The translations under genes and the position numbers were made by a program. This document shows positions 19,034-27,898 of a stretch of 64,000 bases of DNA, piece after piece. Positions within the stretch are counted from its first letter, which is position 1. Each line of letters opens with the position of its first letter. This stretch comes from Gemmatimonadales bacterium (GTDB lineage Bacteria > Gemmatimonadota > Gemmatimonadetes > Gemmatimonadales > GWC2-71-9), in the NCBI GenBank assembly GCA_036279355.1, contig DASUJH010000007.1:1-64000 (forward strand), read 5' to 3'. Below the pieces are notes generated by a model. It searched no databases. It saw only the letters and a list, made by a program, of their open reading frames with translations, and had not been told where the DNA came from.

Positions 19034-19530
19034 CCTGCGACCAGTGCCACGAGCGCGAGGCCGCCGTCCATCTCACCCAAGCGGTAGGCGGCGAAATGAC
19101 CACAGTCCACCTGTGCGAGCGCTGCGCGGCGGAGAAGGGCATCGAGAGCGCGGGGTCGGTGGAGCAGAACCCCTTTGCGAAGCTCGTGGCCGCGAGCATG
19201 GGAAAGGGCCAGCCCGACAAGCTCGCCGGTCTGAGCGGCGCCGACCGCATGGCGTGCAGCCGCTGCGGCGCCACGTTGCAGGATTTCCGCGAGACGGGCC
19301 GGTTGGGCTGCGCCGACTGTTACCGGAGCTTCGAGGCTCCGCTGCGCGACCTGCTTCGCCGGCTGCACGGCTCGACGGTGCACATGGGCGAGCGGTACGC
19401 GGAACGCGGTGCGCCGGCGGAGCCGGGGCGGCACGAGGCCGAGCTGAGGGAACAGCTCCGCCTTGCAATCGAAACCGAGAACTTCGAGCTGGCAGCCGAG
19501 CTTCGCGACCGGCTGCGGGTGGCCGAGTGA
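19030..19530 (+). CDS. mcsA: McsA-like zinc and UVR-domain activator of McsB
   Basis: The 166-aa protein has four CxxC pairs (CDQC, CERC, CSRC, CADC) forming two zinc sites and a C-terminal UVR motif ([20 protein letters not shown]), the layout of McsA. In Bacillus, McsA activates the arginine kinase McsB and links it to ClpC. mcsB and clpC follow directly. The gene ends inside a threefold 17-bp repeat that carries its stop codon. No ctsR repressor gene is adjacent. Confidence 0.9.
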   Translation: MTCDQCHEREAAVHLTQAVGGEMTTVHLCERCAAEKGIESAGSVEQNPFAKLVAASMGKGQPDKLAGLSGADRMACSRCGATLQDFRETGRLGCADCYRSFEAPLRDLLRRLHGSTVHMGERYAERGAPAEPGRHEAELREQLRLAIETENFELAAELRDRLRVAE

Positions 19531-19564
19531 GGCGGGTGGCCGAGTGAGGCGGGTGGCCGAGTGA
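19515..19564 (+). repeat. 17-bp tandem repeat, three units, at the mcsA-mcsB junction
   Basis: Units gcgggtggccgagtgag lie at 19515-19531 and 19532-19548, with a 16-base third copy at 19549-19564. Unit 1 encodes the last residues of McsA (RVAE) and its TGA; the end of unit 3 supplies the GTG start of mcsB at 19561. The repeat therefore separates two genes that may once have overlapped as GTGA. Confidence 0.95.
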
Positions 19565-20652
19565 TCGATCTGAGCCTGCTCACCGACGGCGGCGTCGGGT
19601 GGCTCGACGCAAGCGGGCCGCTCAACAACCTGGTGCTCTCGACCAGGGTGCGGCTGGCGCGGAATCTGGCGGGCAACGTCTTCCAGACGCGAAGCAGCGA
19701 AACCGACCGCGAGCGCATCCTCGACACGATACAGCGGGCAGCGCGAGAGACGGTGCTGCTCCGGCGCGCGGCGCTCTTCCGCCTCGACCGATTGGAACGC
19801 ACCGACCGGCAGCTCCTGCACGAGCGGCACCTCGTCAGCAAGGAATTGGCGGGCCTCGAGGCCGATGGGCGGGTGCGGAGCGGAGCCTCGCTCCTCGTTC
19901 AGGACCGCATCGGCGTGATGGTGAACGAGGAAGATCACCTGAGGCTCCAGGGTCTGCATTCGGGCTTCGCGCTCGATGCCGCGTACGCCGAAGTGGAACG
20001 GCTCGACGCGGAGTTGGGACAACGACTTCCCTTCGCATTCCACTCTGAGTTTGGTTACCTTACCTCTTGCCCCACGAACGTCGGGACGGGGCTCCGTGCA
20101 TCGGTGCTGATCCACCTGCCGGGGCTGGTGCTCACCAAGGAGATCTCGAAGGTTCTCCAAGGGCTGGCACAGGTGGGCCTCACCTTCCGCGGGCTGTACG
20201 GCGAGGGGAGCGAAGTCGTCGGCAACTTCTTCCAGCTCTCCAACCAGACCACGCTCGGCAAGTCCGAGTCGGAATTGCTCGATCACCTGGGTAAGATGGT
20301 GCGCCAGGTCATCGACTACGAAGAGCAGGCGCGGCAGGTGCTGGTCCGGGACGCGCCGGCCATCATCGAAGACAAGGTCTGGCGCGCGTACGGTTTGTTG
20401 CGCTACGCGCGGTCGCTCTCCTTCGAGGAGGCGATGAACCTGCTGAGCGGGGTCCGGCTCGGCGTGGGGATGGGGCTGATCCCGGGCGTTGGGATGTACA
20501 CGCTGAACAAGCTGCTGGTCTACACGCAGCCGGCGCACCTCGCGGCGGGGCAGGGCTCGGGAGCCGGGCCGGCCGCCGACGCGGAGATCCCGATTCGGCG
20601 GGCCCAATACGTGCGGCGGATGCTTGAAGAGGAAGTCGGCCGGCGCGGGTAG
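19561..20652 (+). CDS. mcsB: protein arginine kinase McsB
   Basis: McsB (363 aa) phosphorylates arginine residues, tagging proteins for ClpC-dependent degradation. Guanido-kinase motifs are intact: LSTRVRLARN (26-35), NEEDHLR (near 122) with catalytic acids, and TSCPTNVGTG (near 169) with the active-site Cys. The C-terminal part (YGLLRYARSLSFEEAMNLLS) matches the regulatory domain. GTG start at 19561; clpC starts 37 bases after the stop. Arginine-phosphorylation systems are known best in Firmicutes, so its presence beside Lol and Bam genes is notable. Confidence 0.95.
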   Translation: MIDLSLLTDGGVGWLDASGPLNNLVLSTRVRLARNLAGNVFQTRSSETDRERILDTIQRAARETVLLRRAALFRLDRLERTDRQLLHERHLVSKELAGLEADGRVRSGASLLVQDRIGVMVNEEDHLRLQGLHSGFALDAAYAEVERLDAELGQRLPFAFHSEFGYLTSCPTNVGTGLRASVLIHLPGLVLTKEISKVLQGLAQVGLTFRGLYGEGSEVVGNFFQLSNQTTLGKSESELLDHLGKMVRQVIDYEEQARQVLVRDAPAIIEDKVWRAYGLLRYARSLSFEEAMNLLSGVRLGVGMGLIPGVGMYTLNKLLVYTQPAHLAAGQGSGAGPAADAEIPIRRAQYVRRMLEEEVGRRG

Positions 20653-20689
20653 GCGGCCGTGGCCAAGAATGCAGAACGCAGGTGTCGCG

Positions 20690-23167
20690 ATGAACGGGTA
20701 CAATTTTACTGATCGTGTCCGCAAGGTCCTGCAGATGGCCCGCGAAGAGGCGGCTCGCCTGCACCACGAGTACGTGGGGACGGAGCACATCCTGCTCGGC
20801 CTCATCCGCGAGGGTGAGGGCGTGGCCGCGGCGGTGCTCACCAACCTGAACGTGGACCTGGAGGAAATCCAGCAGAAGATCGAGGAGACAGTCAAGAAGG
20901 GAAAGGCGGCCGCCGCCGCCGGGCCCGACCTGCCGTACACCTCGCGCGCCAAGAAAGTCCTCGAGCTGGCGATGACGGAGGCGCGGGAGCTCAACCACTC
21001 CTACGTGGGCACCGAGCATCTCCTACTCGGGCTTCTCCGGGAGGAGAAGGGCATCGCGGCACAGGTTCTGACCGACGCGGGCGTGAACCTGGAGCAGTCG
21101 CGGGCCGAGACGCTCAGGCTCTTGGGCAGCGACATGCCACAGGCATCGGCCGGCGGCTCGGGCACTACGCCCGCGCCCAGCTCGGCGCCCAAGTCCGAGA
21201 AGAAGTCCAAGACGCCGGCGCTCGACCACTTCTGCCGCGACCTCACACAGCTCGCGGCCGAGGGGCAGCTCGACCCGACCATCGGGCGGGGTAAGGAGAT
21301 CGAGCGCGTCATGGAGATCCTGGCGCGGCGGAAGAAGAACAACCCCGTGCTGATCGGCGAGCCGGGCGTGGGCAAGACGGCCATCGTCGAGGGCCTCGCC
21401 CTCCTCATTGCCAACGGACTCTGCCCCGACGTGCTGCGCGACCATCGGGTGCTCTCGCTCGACATGGCGGCCGTCATTGCGGGCACCAAGTACCGCGGCC
21501 AGTTCGAGGAGCGGCTCAAGGCGGTCATGAACGAGATCGCCCAGAACAAGCAGATCATCCTCTTTATCGACGAGCTGCACACGCTGGTGGGTGCCGGCGC
21601 GGCCGAAGGGGCCATCGACGCCTCCAACATGCTCAAGCCCGCGCTCGCGCGCGGGGAGCTGCAGTGCGTCGGCGCCTCCACGCTGAACGAATACCGGAAG
21701 TACATCGAGAAGGACGGCGCACTGGAGCGCCGCTTCCAGACCGTCGTGGTGGACCCGCCCACGGTCGAAGAAACCGTGGAGATCCTGAAGGGCCTTCGCA
21801 AGAAGTACGAGGATCACCACCGCGTTTCGATTCCCGACGACACGCTCAAGGCCTCGGCCGAGCTGTCCGACCGGTACATCACCGACCGGTTCCTGCCGGA
21901 CAAGGCGATCGATGTGATCGACGAGGCCGGCGCCCGGGCGCGGCTCGCCTCGCAGGTGCCGCCCGCCGAAGTGGCGGACCTCAAGGCGCAGCTCGAGCAG
22001 GTGAACGTGCAGAAGGAAGAAGCGGTGCGCGACCAGAACTTCGAGCGCGCCGCCTCGCTCCGCGACCAGGAGCGCGAGTTGCAGAACCAGATCCGGCTCA
22101 AGCAGGAGGAGTGGGAGCGTGACCGGCAGACCCGCCGGCCGATCATCGACGAGGAGGCCATCGCCTTCATCGTCTCCCGCTGGACCGGGATTCCGGTCAC
22201 CCGCCTGCAGGAGGCCGAGGCATCACGGCTGCTCCGGATGGAGGACGAAATCCACGCGTCGGTGGTGGGCCAGGACGAGGCGATCAAGGCGGTCTCCCGT
22301 GCCATTCGGCGGAGCCGCGCAGGCCTCAAGGACCCCAACCGGCCGATCGGGTCGTTCGTGTTCTCCGGGCCCACGGGCGTCGGCAAGACCGAGCTCGCGC
22401 GGGCACTGGCGCGCTTCCTCTTTGCCGATGCCTCGGCCCTCATCCGGGTCGACATGAGCGAGTACATGGAGAAGTTCTCGGTGAGCCGGCTCATCGGCGC
22501 GCCTCCTGGTTACGTGGGCTACGAGGAATCGGGCACGCTCACCAAGGCCGTGCGACGGAAGCCCTACTCGGTCGTCCTACTGGACGAGATCGAGAAGGCG
22601 CACCCGGACGTCTTCAACATCCTGCTCCAGGTGCTCGACGAAGGTCACCTCACCGACAACTACGGCCGGGTGATCGACTTCAAGAACACGGTCGTGATCA
22701 TGACCTCGAACGTCGGCGCGCGGGACATCATGTCGGGCAAGTCGCTCGGCTTCCACCAGGCGGATACGAAGACGAACTTCGAGAAGATGCAGGAGCGGAT
22801 CAAGGACGAGATGAACAAGGTGTTCAACCCGGAGTTCCTGAACCGGCTGGACGACGTCATCGTGTTCCATCCGCTCGACAAGGACCACATCTCGCAGATC
22901 GTCGGGATCCTGCTCAAGGACGTGCAGCGCCGGATCGGCGACGAAGTGAAGCTCACGCCCGCGGCGATCGAATTCCTGGTGAGCAAGGGCTACGATGCGA
23001 ACTATGGCGCGCGCCCGCTCAAGCGGGCCATCCAGCGCTACATCGAGGACCCGCTGAGCGAGAAGATCCTGCTTGGCGAGTTCGGCCGCGGCGAGGAGAT
23101 CGAGGTCGACGTGGCGGCCGAAGGCGACCGGCTCGTCTTCCGCGCCCTGAGCGGCACGCAGGCGTAG
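20690..23167 (+). CDS. clpC: AAA+ unfoldase ClpC
   Basis: ClpC (825 aa) unfolds substrates for ClpP, including proteins marked by phospho-arginine. Two N-domain repeats occupy about 2-145 (each with [14 protein letters not shown] / [14 protein letters not shown]). The first AAA module has GEPGVGKT (near 223), the middle region a UVR-like motif ([19 protein letters not shown]), and the second module GPTGVGKTE (near 560). The ATG at 20690 gives the family start [20 protein letters not shown]; an in-frame ATG at 20669 would add 7 residues. A hairpin with a pyrimidine tail follows the stop. Confidence 0.97.
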   Translation: MNGYNFTDRVRKVLQMAREEAARLHHEYVGTEHILLGLIREGEGVAAAVLTNLNVDLEEIQQKIEETVKKGKAAAAAGPDLPYTSRAKKVLELAMTEARELNHSYVGTEHLLLGLLREEKGIAAQVLTDAGVNLEQSRAETLRLLGSDMPQASAGGSGTTPAPSSAPKSEKKSKTPALDHFCRDLTQLAAEGQLDPTIGRGKEIERVMEILARRKKNNPVLIGEPGVGKTAIVEGLALLIANGLCPDVLRDHRVLSLDMAAVIAGTKYRGQFEERLKAVMNEIAQNKQIILFIDELHTLVGAGAAEGAIDASNMLKPALARGELQCVGASTLNEYRKYIEKDGALERRFQTVVVDPPTVEETVEILKGLRKKYEDHHRVSIPDDTLKASAELSDRYITDRFLPDKAIDVIDEAGARARLASQVPPAEVADLKAQLEQVNVQKEEAVRDQNFERAASLRDQERELQNQIRLKQEEWERDRQTRRPIIDEEAIAFIVSRWTGIPVTRLQEAEASRLLRMEDEIHASVVGQDEAIKAVSRAIRRSRAGLKDPNRPIGSFVFSGPTGVGKTELARALARFLFADASALIRVDMSEYMEKFSVSRLIGAPPGYVGYEESGTLTKAVRRKPYSVVLLDEIEKAHPDVFNILLQVLDEGHLTDNYGRVIDFKNTVVIMTSNVGARDIMSGKSLGFHQADTKTNFEKMQERIKDEMNKVFNPEFLNRLDDVIVFHPLDKDHISQIVGILLKDVQRRIGDEVKLTPAAIEFLVSKGYDANYGARPLKRAIQRYIEDPLSEKILLGEFGRGEEIEVDVAAEGDRLVFRALSGTQA

Positions 23168-23193
23168 GCGGACCGGCGACCGGACCGGTCAGC

Positions 23194-23230
23194 GGCGCCG
23201 CTCCGCGCTGCGGCGCCACCTCCTTCTTTC
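23194..23230 (+). terminator. candidate terminator after clpC
   Basis: A perfect 8-bp inverted repeat (ggcgccgc 23194-23201, gcggcgcc 23210-23217) with an 8-base loop is followed by the pyrimidine run acctccttctttc. It lies between clpC and bamA. The tail is T/C mixed, so strength is uncertain. Confidence 0.5.
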
Positions 23231-23238
23231 GAGCATTG

Positions 23239-25596
23239 ATGCGGCTTCGTTCCTTCGCGCTCGCCGTCCTGGCTCTCGGTTTGGGCAGGGCGGCTTCCCT
23301 CCCCGCACAGGTTCCAGCGCAGGCGCCCCCGCCCATCGACAGCATCGCCGTCGAGGGCAATGCGCGCGTGAGCGATGCCCAGATCATCTCCAACTCGGGG
23401 CTCGCCGTTCACCAGCGGCCCAACTACCGCGACATCCAGCGCGCCATCACCGCGATCTTCGGCACCGGGCAGTTCGACGACGTGACGGTGGAGCAGCACA
23501 ACGTCGGCGGGAAGCTGGTGCTCGCCATTCGGGTCAAGGAGCGGCCGCTCCTTGACGGGTGGTCGCTCAAAGGCGTCGAGCGGCTTCCCGAGAACAACGT
23601 GCGTGACCAGGTGCGCATCGGAGCCGGCGGGCCGCTCGACCGTGCGGCGGTGGAGCGCTCGCGCGCGGCGATCGATTCGCTCTACAAGCGCCAGGGCTAC
23701 TACGCCGCGCAGGTCAAGGTCGAAACCCTGGCGCAGGATTCGGGGCACGTGCGCGTGGTATTCGACGTCGCCGAGGGGCGGCGCGTGGCGGTGAGTGAGG
23801 TGCAGATCGACGGCAATCGCGCGTTCTCGGACGGGCAGGTGGTGAAGCATATGGCGACCCGACCCGAGGGCTTCTGGTGGTTCCGCAAGGGCGAGTACAG
23901 CGAGCGAAAGCTCGACGAAGATCTGCGCGACCGGCTGCCCCGCTGGTACGCCGAGCACGGCTACATCGACTTCCAGGCGCTGGGTGACTCGCTGGTGCCG
24001 GACACGACAACCGGCAAGGCCGTGCTCCACGTGAAGGTCGACGAAGGCCAGCGCTTCCAGGTGGGGACGTTCGACGTCCAGGGTAATCGCCGCTTCTCGA
24101 GCGAGGAGTTGAAGGTCTACTACCCCTTTGCCGCCGGCGAGCCGTTCGACCGCACCGCGTGGGACGATGCGACCCAGCGCCTGCAGGACCTCTACGCCAA
24201 CAACGGCTACATCTACGCCCACATCGTCCCGACCGAGACGCGGCGCACGGGCTCCGACGGGCAGCCGACGCTCGACCTGGCATGGCAGATCCAGGAGGGG
24301 CAACCGGCGACGATCAACAAGATCGACATCGTCGGCAACGATGTGACCCACGAGCGGATCATCCGCGAGGCAATCGTCCTCCTGCCGGGCGACCTGTTCA
24401 ATCGCGAGCTGCTGATCCGCTCCTATCAGAACATCAGCAACCTCAACTTCTTCCAGCAGCCGCTGCCGGCGCCCGACGTGAAGCCGGCGGGCAACGGCGT
24501 CGACGTCGACATCGTCTTCCGGGTCGAGGAGAAGCGCACCGGCAACATCAACTTCGGTGCCTCGCTCGGGCAGGGCACCGGGGTGGGCGGCTTTCTGGGC
24601 CTGGAGGAGCCGAATCTCTTCGGCAAGGGCAAGCGCGCCCGCCTTCAGTGGCAATTCGGCGCGAACATCAACGACTTCAACCTGAGCTACACCGACCCGT
24701 CCATCCGCGCCTCGCGGGTCTCGGGCACCCTCTCGGTGTTCGACTCCCGCCAGACGTTCATCATCGGCGACCTCGGGCGCCGCAAGCAGATCGGTGCCAA
24801 CCTGCAGCTCGGCATTCCGTTCTTCGGCTCTCGGTATACCCGGGTGTTCGCCTCGTATGGTATCCAGCGGATCAAGTTCGACGAGGGGTCGGAAGATCTG
24901 CGCGCGCGCTTCTCGTGCAACAACTGCACGCGTTCCACGCTCGGCATGAGCGTGCTCCGGGACACCCGGATCGGGCTGCCGTTCCCCACGGCGGGCACCT
25001 ACTTCAACGTGGGCGGCGAGCTCAATGGCGGCGTGCTGGGGGGCACGGGCAACTACCGCAAACTCGATCTTGAGGGCCGCTGGTACGCGCCGCTCGGCAC
25101 GCTCGGTGGCAACGGCCAGCTCGGCCAGGGCGTGCAATTCGTCCTCGGGCTGACCGCCAAGTCGGGGTTCATCTTCGGGGACGCCGGGCCTTTCTTTACG
25201 GAGCTATATTCCATGGGCGGTGTCCAGTTCGGCATTCCGCTCAGGGGATACAACGAGTTTTCGATCACGCCGGACGGCTATGACCCGAACGCCAACTCCG
25301 GCACGGCGAGCGTCAATGCGTTCGGCAAGTCGTATGCGGCGTTTACGGTGGAGGCGGGCGCCCGCATCAGCGGCGCGCTGTACGTCAACACGTTCCTGGA
25401 CGCGGGCAACGTGTACCGCACGCCGCGCCAGTACGACCCCACGCGGCTCTTCCGCGGCGCCGGGTTCGGCGCGGCCGTCGTGTCGCCCCTCGGGCCGCTC
25501 GGGATCGATATAGGATACGGTTTCGACAAGACGGACCAGTCGGGCAAGCCGGCGCCGGGATGGGAGCTTCACTTCCGGCTCGGGAACTTCTTCTGA
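23239..25596 (+). CDS. bamA: outer-membrane protein assembly factor BamA (Omp85)
   Basis: BamA (785 aa) inserts beta-barrel proteins into the outer membrane. A signal peptide covers about residues 1-25; five POTRA-type units span about 30-405 (for example DSIAVEGNARVSDAQI and VQIDGNRAFSDGQV), and the C-terminal barrel (about 430-785) ends in the F-F signature expected of outer-membrane barrels. I chose the ATG at 23239 over the TTG just before it. A CNNC pair in the barrel (near residue 560) may form a disulfide in a loop. ompH follows. Confidence 0.95.
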   Translation: MRLRSFALAVLALGLGRAASLPAQVPAQAPPPIDSIAVEGNARVSDAQIISNSGLAVHQRPNYRDIQRAITAIFGTGQFDDVTVEQHNVGGKLVLAIRVKERPLLDGWSLKGVERLPENNVRDQVRIGAGGPLDRAAVERSRAAIDSLYKRQGYYAAQVKVETLAQDSGHVRVVFDVAEGRRVAVSEVQIDGNRAFSDGQVVKHMATRPEGFWWFRKGEYSERKLDEDLRDRLPRWYAEHGYIDFQALGDSLVPDTTTGKAVLHVKVDEGQRFQVGTFDVQGNRRFSSEELKVYYPFAAGEPFDRTAWDDATQRLQDLYANNGYIYAHIVPTETRRTGSDGQPTLDLAWQIQEGQPATINKIDIVGNDVTHERIIREAIVLLPGDLFNRELLIRSYQNISNLNFFQQPLPAPDVKPAGNGVDVDIVFRVEEKRTGNINFGASLGQGTGVGGFLGLEEPNLFGKGKRARLQWQFGANINDFNLSYTDPSIRASRVSGTLSVFDSRQTFIIGDLGRRKQIGANLQLGIPFFGSRYTRVFASYGIQRIKFDEGSEDLRARFSCNNCTRSTLGMSVLRDTRIGLPFPTAGTYFNVGGELNGGVLGGTGNYRKLDLEGRWYAPLGTLGGNGQLGQGVQFVLGLTAKSGFIFGDAGPFFTELYSMGGVQFGIPLRGYNEFSITPDGYDPNANSGTASVNAFGKSYAAFTVEAGARISGALYVNTFLDAGNVYRTPRQYDPTRLFRGAGFGAAVVSPLGPLGIDIGYGFDKTDQSGKPAPGWELHFRLGNFF

Positions 25597-25657
25597 GCCG
25601 GACCCGATGCGGCCGGATGCAGCGCGCAGTACGCACCCTCACCTCTTGGAGTCGAGA

Positions 25658-26251
25658 ATGATGCTTGCCGTCCGAGCGACCTGGGCAGGGCTCGCGGTCG
25701 CGCTGGTCGCCGGGTCCGCCAGCACCGCCACCGCGCAGCAGCGCCCCGCCAAGCCGGCACCGCAGAAGGCCGCGGCGACGCCCGCCGCCGGCGGCGAGAG
25801 CACGCGGATCGGGTTCGTCAACATCCAGGCGATCCTTAAGCAGTCGCCCGGCTACGCCAAGGCCGAGTCGACGTTCTCCAAGGAGCTCGACGGATACCGG
25901 GCCGAGCTGCAGAAGCTGCAGGCGAATCTGGATTCCGCGGCGCAGGACTTCGAGGCGCAGTCGGCCGTGATGAATCCGAGCCAGCGCACTGCCAAGCGGA
26001 AGGACCTGGAGGCCGAGCAGGAGAAGCTGCAGCAGCGCAACCAGGAGCTGCAGCAGACGGCGGCCAAGCGGGAGCGCGAGCTGCTCGACCCGATCCAGGC
26101 CCGGGTGAACAGCGTCATCGAGGGCATCCGTGCGGCGGGCAATTACGCGATCATCTTCGACGTGAGCGCGCCGGGCAACGGCATCGTAACGGGTGACAAA
26201 TCCCTCGATCTCACGCAGCGCGTGCTGGATCAGCTCCAATCCTCGAAATAG
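25658..26251 (+). CDS. periplasmic chaperone Skp/OmpH family
   Basis: This 197-aa protein has a cleavable signal peptide (residues 1-27, ending ATAQQ) and an OmpH core: IGFVNIQAILKQSPGYAKAE then a long charged coiled coil (about 70-150) rich in Gln, Lys and Glu, and NYAIIFDVSAPGNGIV near the end. It should carry unfolded outer-membrane proteins to BamA, encoded next door. A GGAG stretch precedes the ATG at 25658; ATG 25661 is an alternative. Confidence 0.9.
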   Translation: MMLAVRATWAGLAVALVAGSASTATAQQRPAKPAPQKAAATPAAGGESTRIGFVNIQAILKQSPGYAKAESTFSKELDGYRAELQKLQANLDSAAQDFEAQSAVMNPSQRTAKRKDLEAEQEKLQQRNQELQQTAAKRERELLDPIQARVNSVIEGIRAAGNYAIIFDVSAPGNGIVTGDKSLDLTQRVLDQLQSSK

Positions 26252-26275
26252 CGGGAGCGGAAGACGGACAGCATC

Positions 26276-26312
26276 ATGGGGCGGTCGCCGGACGGAGGGG
26301 CGGCCGCCCCAT
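26276..26312 (+). other. 9-bp inverted repeat upstream of fabZ
   Basis: atggggcgg (26276-26284) and ccgccccat (26304-26312) are perfect complements with a 19-base loop. The hairpin ends 6 bases before the AAGGAG ribosome site (26319-26324). It could terminate ompH transcripts (no T-run is present) or modulate fabZ translation. Confidence 0.55.
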
Positions 26313-26325
26313 TGCCACAAGGAGA

Positions 26326-26353
26326 GCCGACGCGATGAGGCCGACGCGATGAC
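26326..26353 (+). repeat. 14-bp tandem duplication at the fabZ start
   Basis: gccgacgcgatgag (26326-26339) is followed at once by gccgacgcgatgac (26340-26353). Each copy holds an ATG. The first (26335) lies at a good distance from AAGGAG but opens a five-codon frame that stops at TGA 26350-26352, overlapping the second ATG (26349), the real fabZ start. Confidence 0.93.
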
Positions 26354-26831
26354 GATGGACATCGAGCGGATTCTCACGGTGCTGCCGCACCGCTACCCGC
26401 TTCTGCTCGTCGACCGGATCGTCAGCGTCGAGGGCACCACGCGCATCGTGGGGCTCAAGAACGTCACGTTCAACGAGCCCTTCTTCCAGGGCCATTTTCC
26501 CGGTAACCCGATCATGCCCGGGGTCCTCATCGTCGAGGCCATGGCGCAGGTGGGTGGCTGCCTCATGCTGGGCAGCATGGAGCGGCCGGACACGAAGGCG
26601 GTTTACCTGGCCGGGCTGGATGGCGTCCGGTTTCGGCGGCCTGTGCGCCCCGGCGACCAGCTGCGACTCGAGGTCGAGGTGCTCCAGGCGCGGGGCGGCA
26701 CCTGCCGCATGAAGGGCACCGCCTCGGTGGACGGCCAGCGCGCGGCCGAGGCGGAGATTCTTGCGCAAGTGGCAGATCGGCCGACCGCTGCCCGGCCGAG
26801 CTCGGGACATCCCGGTGGCGCGGCGCGGTGA
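26349..26831 (+). CDS. fabZ: 3-hydroxyacyl-ACP dehydratase FabZ
   Basis: FabZ (160 aa) dehydrates beta-hydroxyacyl-ACP in fatty acid elongation. The hot-dog fold signature is clear: LPHRYPLLLVDRI, GHFPGNPIMPGVLIVEAMAQ with catalytic His and Glu, and LAGLDGVRFRRPVRPGDQL. About 15 extra residues end the protein. Translation may depend on reinitiation after a five-codon leader created by the duplication upstream. In many Gram-negatives fabZ lies between lpxD and lpxA; here neither is adjacent. Confidence 0.95.
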   Translation: MTMDIERILTVLPHRYPLLLVDRIVSVEGTTRIVGLKNVTFNEPFFQGHFPGNPIMPGVLIVEAMAQVGGCLMLGSMERPDTKAVYLAGLDGVRFRRPVRPGDQLRLEVEVLQARGGTCRMKGTASVDGQRAAEAEILAQVADRPTAARPSSGHPGGAAR

Positions 26832-26841
26832 GGCGCACCGG

Positions 26842-27855
26842 ATGCTCCGCTGGCTATGGACCAGCCGGCGGCCGGAGGCGCGGCTTGTGAGGCTCGCGCT
26901 GATCCCGGCGTCGGGCCTCTGGCGCGGCGCGATGGCGGCGCGGGCCCAAGCCTACGCCCGCGGATGGCGGCCGGTGCGCGATCTGCCACTCCCGTCGGTG
27001 GGCGTCGGCAATCTCACCCTGGGCGCCTCGGGAAAGATGGCGGTCGCGAGCTGGGTGGCCGCGCATTATGCCGCGCGCGGGTGCAAGCCCGCCATCCTGG
27101 TGCCGGGCGCGGCAGATGACGAGGTTGCGCTCAGACAGCATCGTGCGCCGTCGGCGCTCATCGTCGCCGACCGCGATCTCCCGACCTGCGCCGACCGGGC
27201 CCTCGCTGGCGGAGCCGAGGTCCTCGTCCTCGACGATGCCTACCAGCGGCTCGACGTCCGGCGCGATCTCAACCTCGCCGTCGTGAGCGCTGAGACGGCG
27301 CACGCAGTACGCTGGGGACTGCCGGCCGGCCCCTGGCGCGAGGGCTGGGCAGCGCTGGCGCGCGCTGATGCCGCGGTCATAACCCGGAAGCGCGCTCCGC
27401 GCGAGGCAGCGGAAGCCGCCGCGCGGGATGTCGCGAGGCGGGTGCCGGGGCCGGTGGCCGTGGCGCGGCTCGCGATGGATCACCTCGAAGGATTGGTGAG
27501 CGGCGCCAGCCACCCGGCCGCCTTCCTTGCCGGTAAGCGCGTCGTGGCCGCGACCCGCTCGGCCGACCCGGACGCCTTCGTCGCGCAGGCCAAGGCGACG
27601 GGTGCGGCGGTCCAGGTGGCCACCTGGCGCGGCGCACCCGACTTTCGCGACGAGGACGTGGCCTGGCTGGCCCATGCGACCCGCCGCGCGGACCACGTCG
27701 TCATCACCGAGCGGGATGCCGCCCGGCTGCGCGACCGTTGGCCCAACCGGGTGGCCGAGCCGCTGGTCGCCGTGCTGGCGCTCGAGTGGGAGCAGGGCGC
27801 GAGCGACATCGTCGCGGCGCTCGACGCCGTCATCACACCCGTCGAACGGCTCTGA
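26842..27855 (+). CDS. LpxK-like protein with altered motifs
   Basis: The 337-aa sequence aligns by pattern with tetraacyldisaccharide 4'-kinase: [17 protein letters not shown] (P-loop, near 52-68), [20 protein letters not shown], and [22 protein letters not shown]. Key positions differ: the P-loop GxxGKT reads GASGKM, and DDGFQH reads DDAYQR. LpxK phosphorylates the lipid A precursor at the inner membrane; these changes raise doubt about normal kinase activity. Its place after fabZ fits lipid A genetics, yet lpxA, lpxB and lpxD are not in the window. The C-terminal part ([14 protein letters not shown]) retains the family pattern. Confidence 0.72.
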   Translation: MLRWLWTSRRPEARLVRLALIPASGLWRGAMAARAQAYARGWRPVRDLPLPSVGVGNLTLGASGKMAVASWVAAHYAARGCKPAILVPGAADDEVALRQHRAPSALIVADRDLPTCADRALAGGAEVLVLDDAYQRLDVRRDLNLAVVSAETAHAVRWGLPAGPWREGWAALARADAAVITRKRAPREAAEAAARDVARRVPGPVAVARLAMDHLEGLVSGASHPAAFLAGKRVVAATRSADPDAFVAQAKATGAAVQVATWRGAPDFRDEDVAWLAHATRRADHVVITERDAARLRDRWPNRVAEPLVAVLALEWEQGASDIVAALDAVITPVERL

Positions 27856-27898
27856 TCCTCACCATTACCCCGCACCCGCGGAGTCGACCGGAGATCAC

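Noticed and set aside
18616-20994. A 792-codon minus-strand frame
   Set aside because: Antisense to lolD, mcsA, mcsB and clpC; composition typical of shadow frames.
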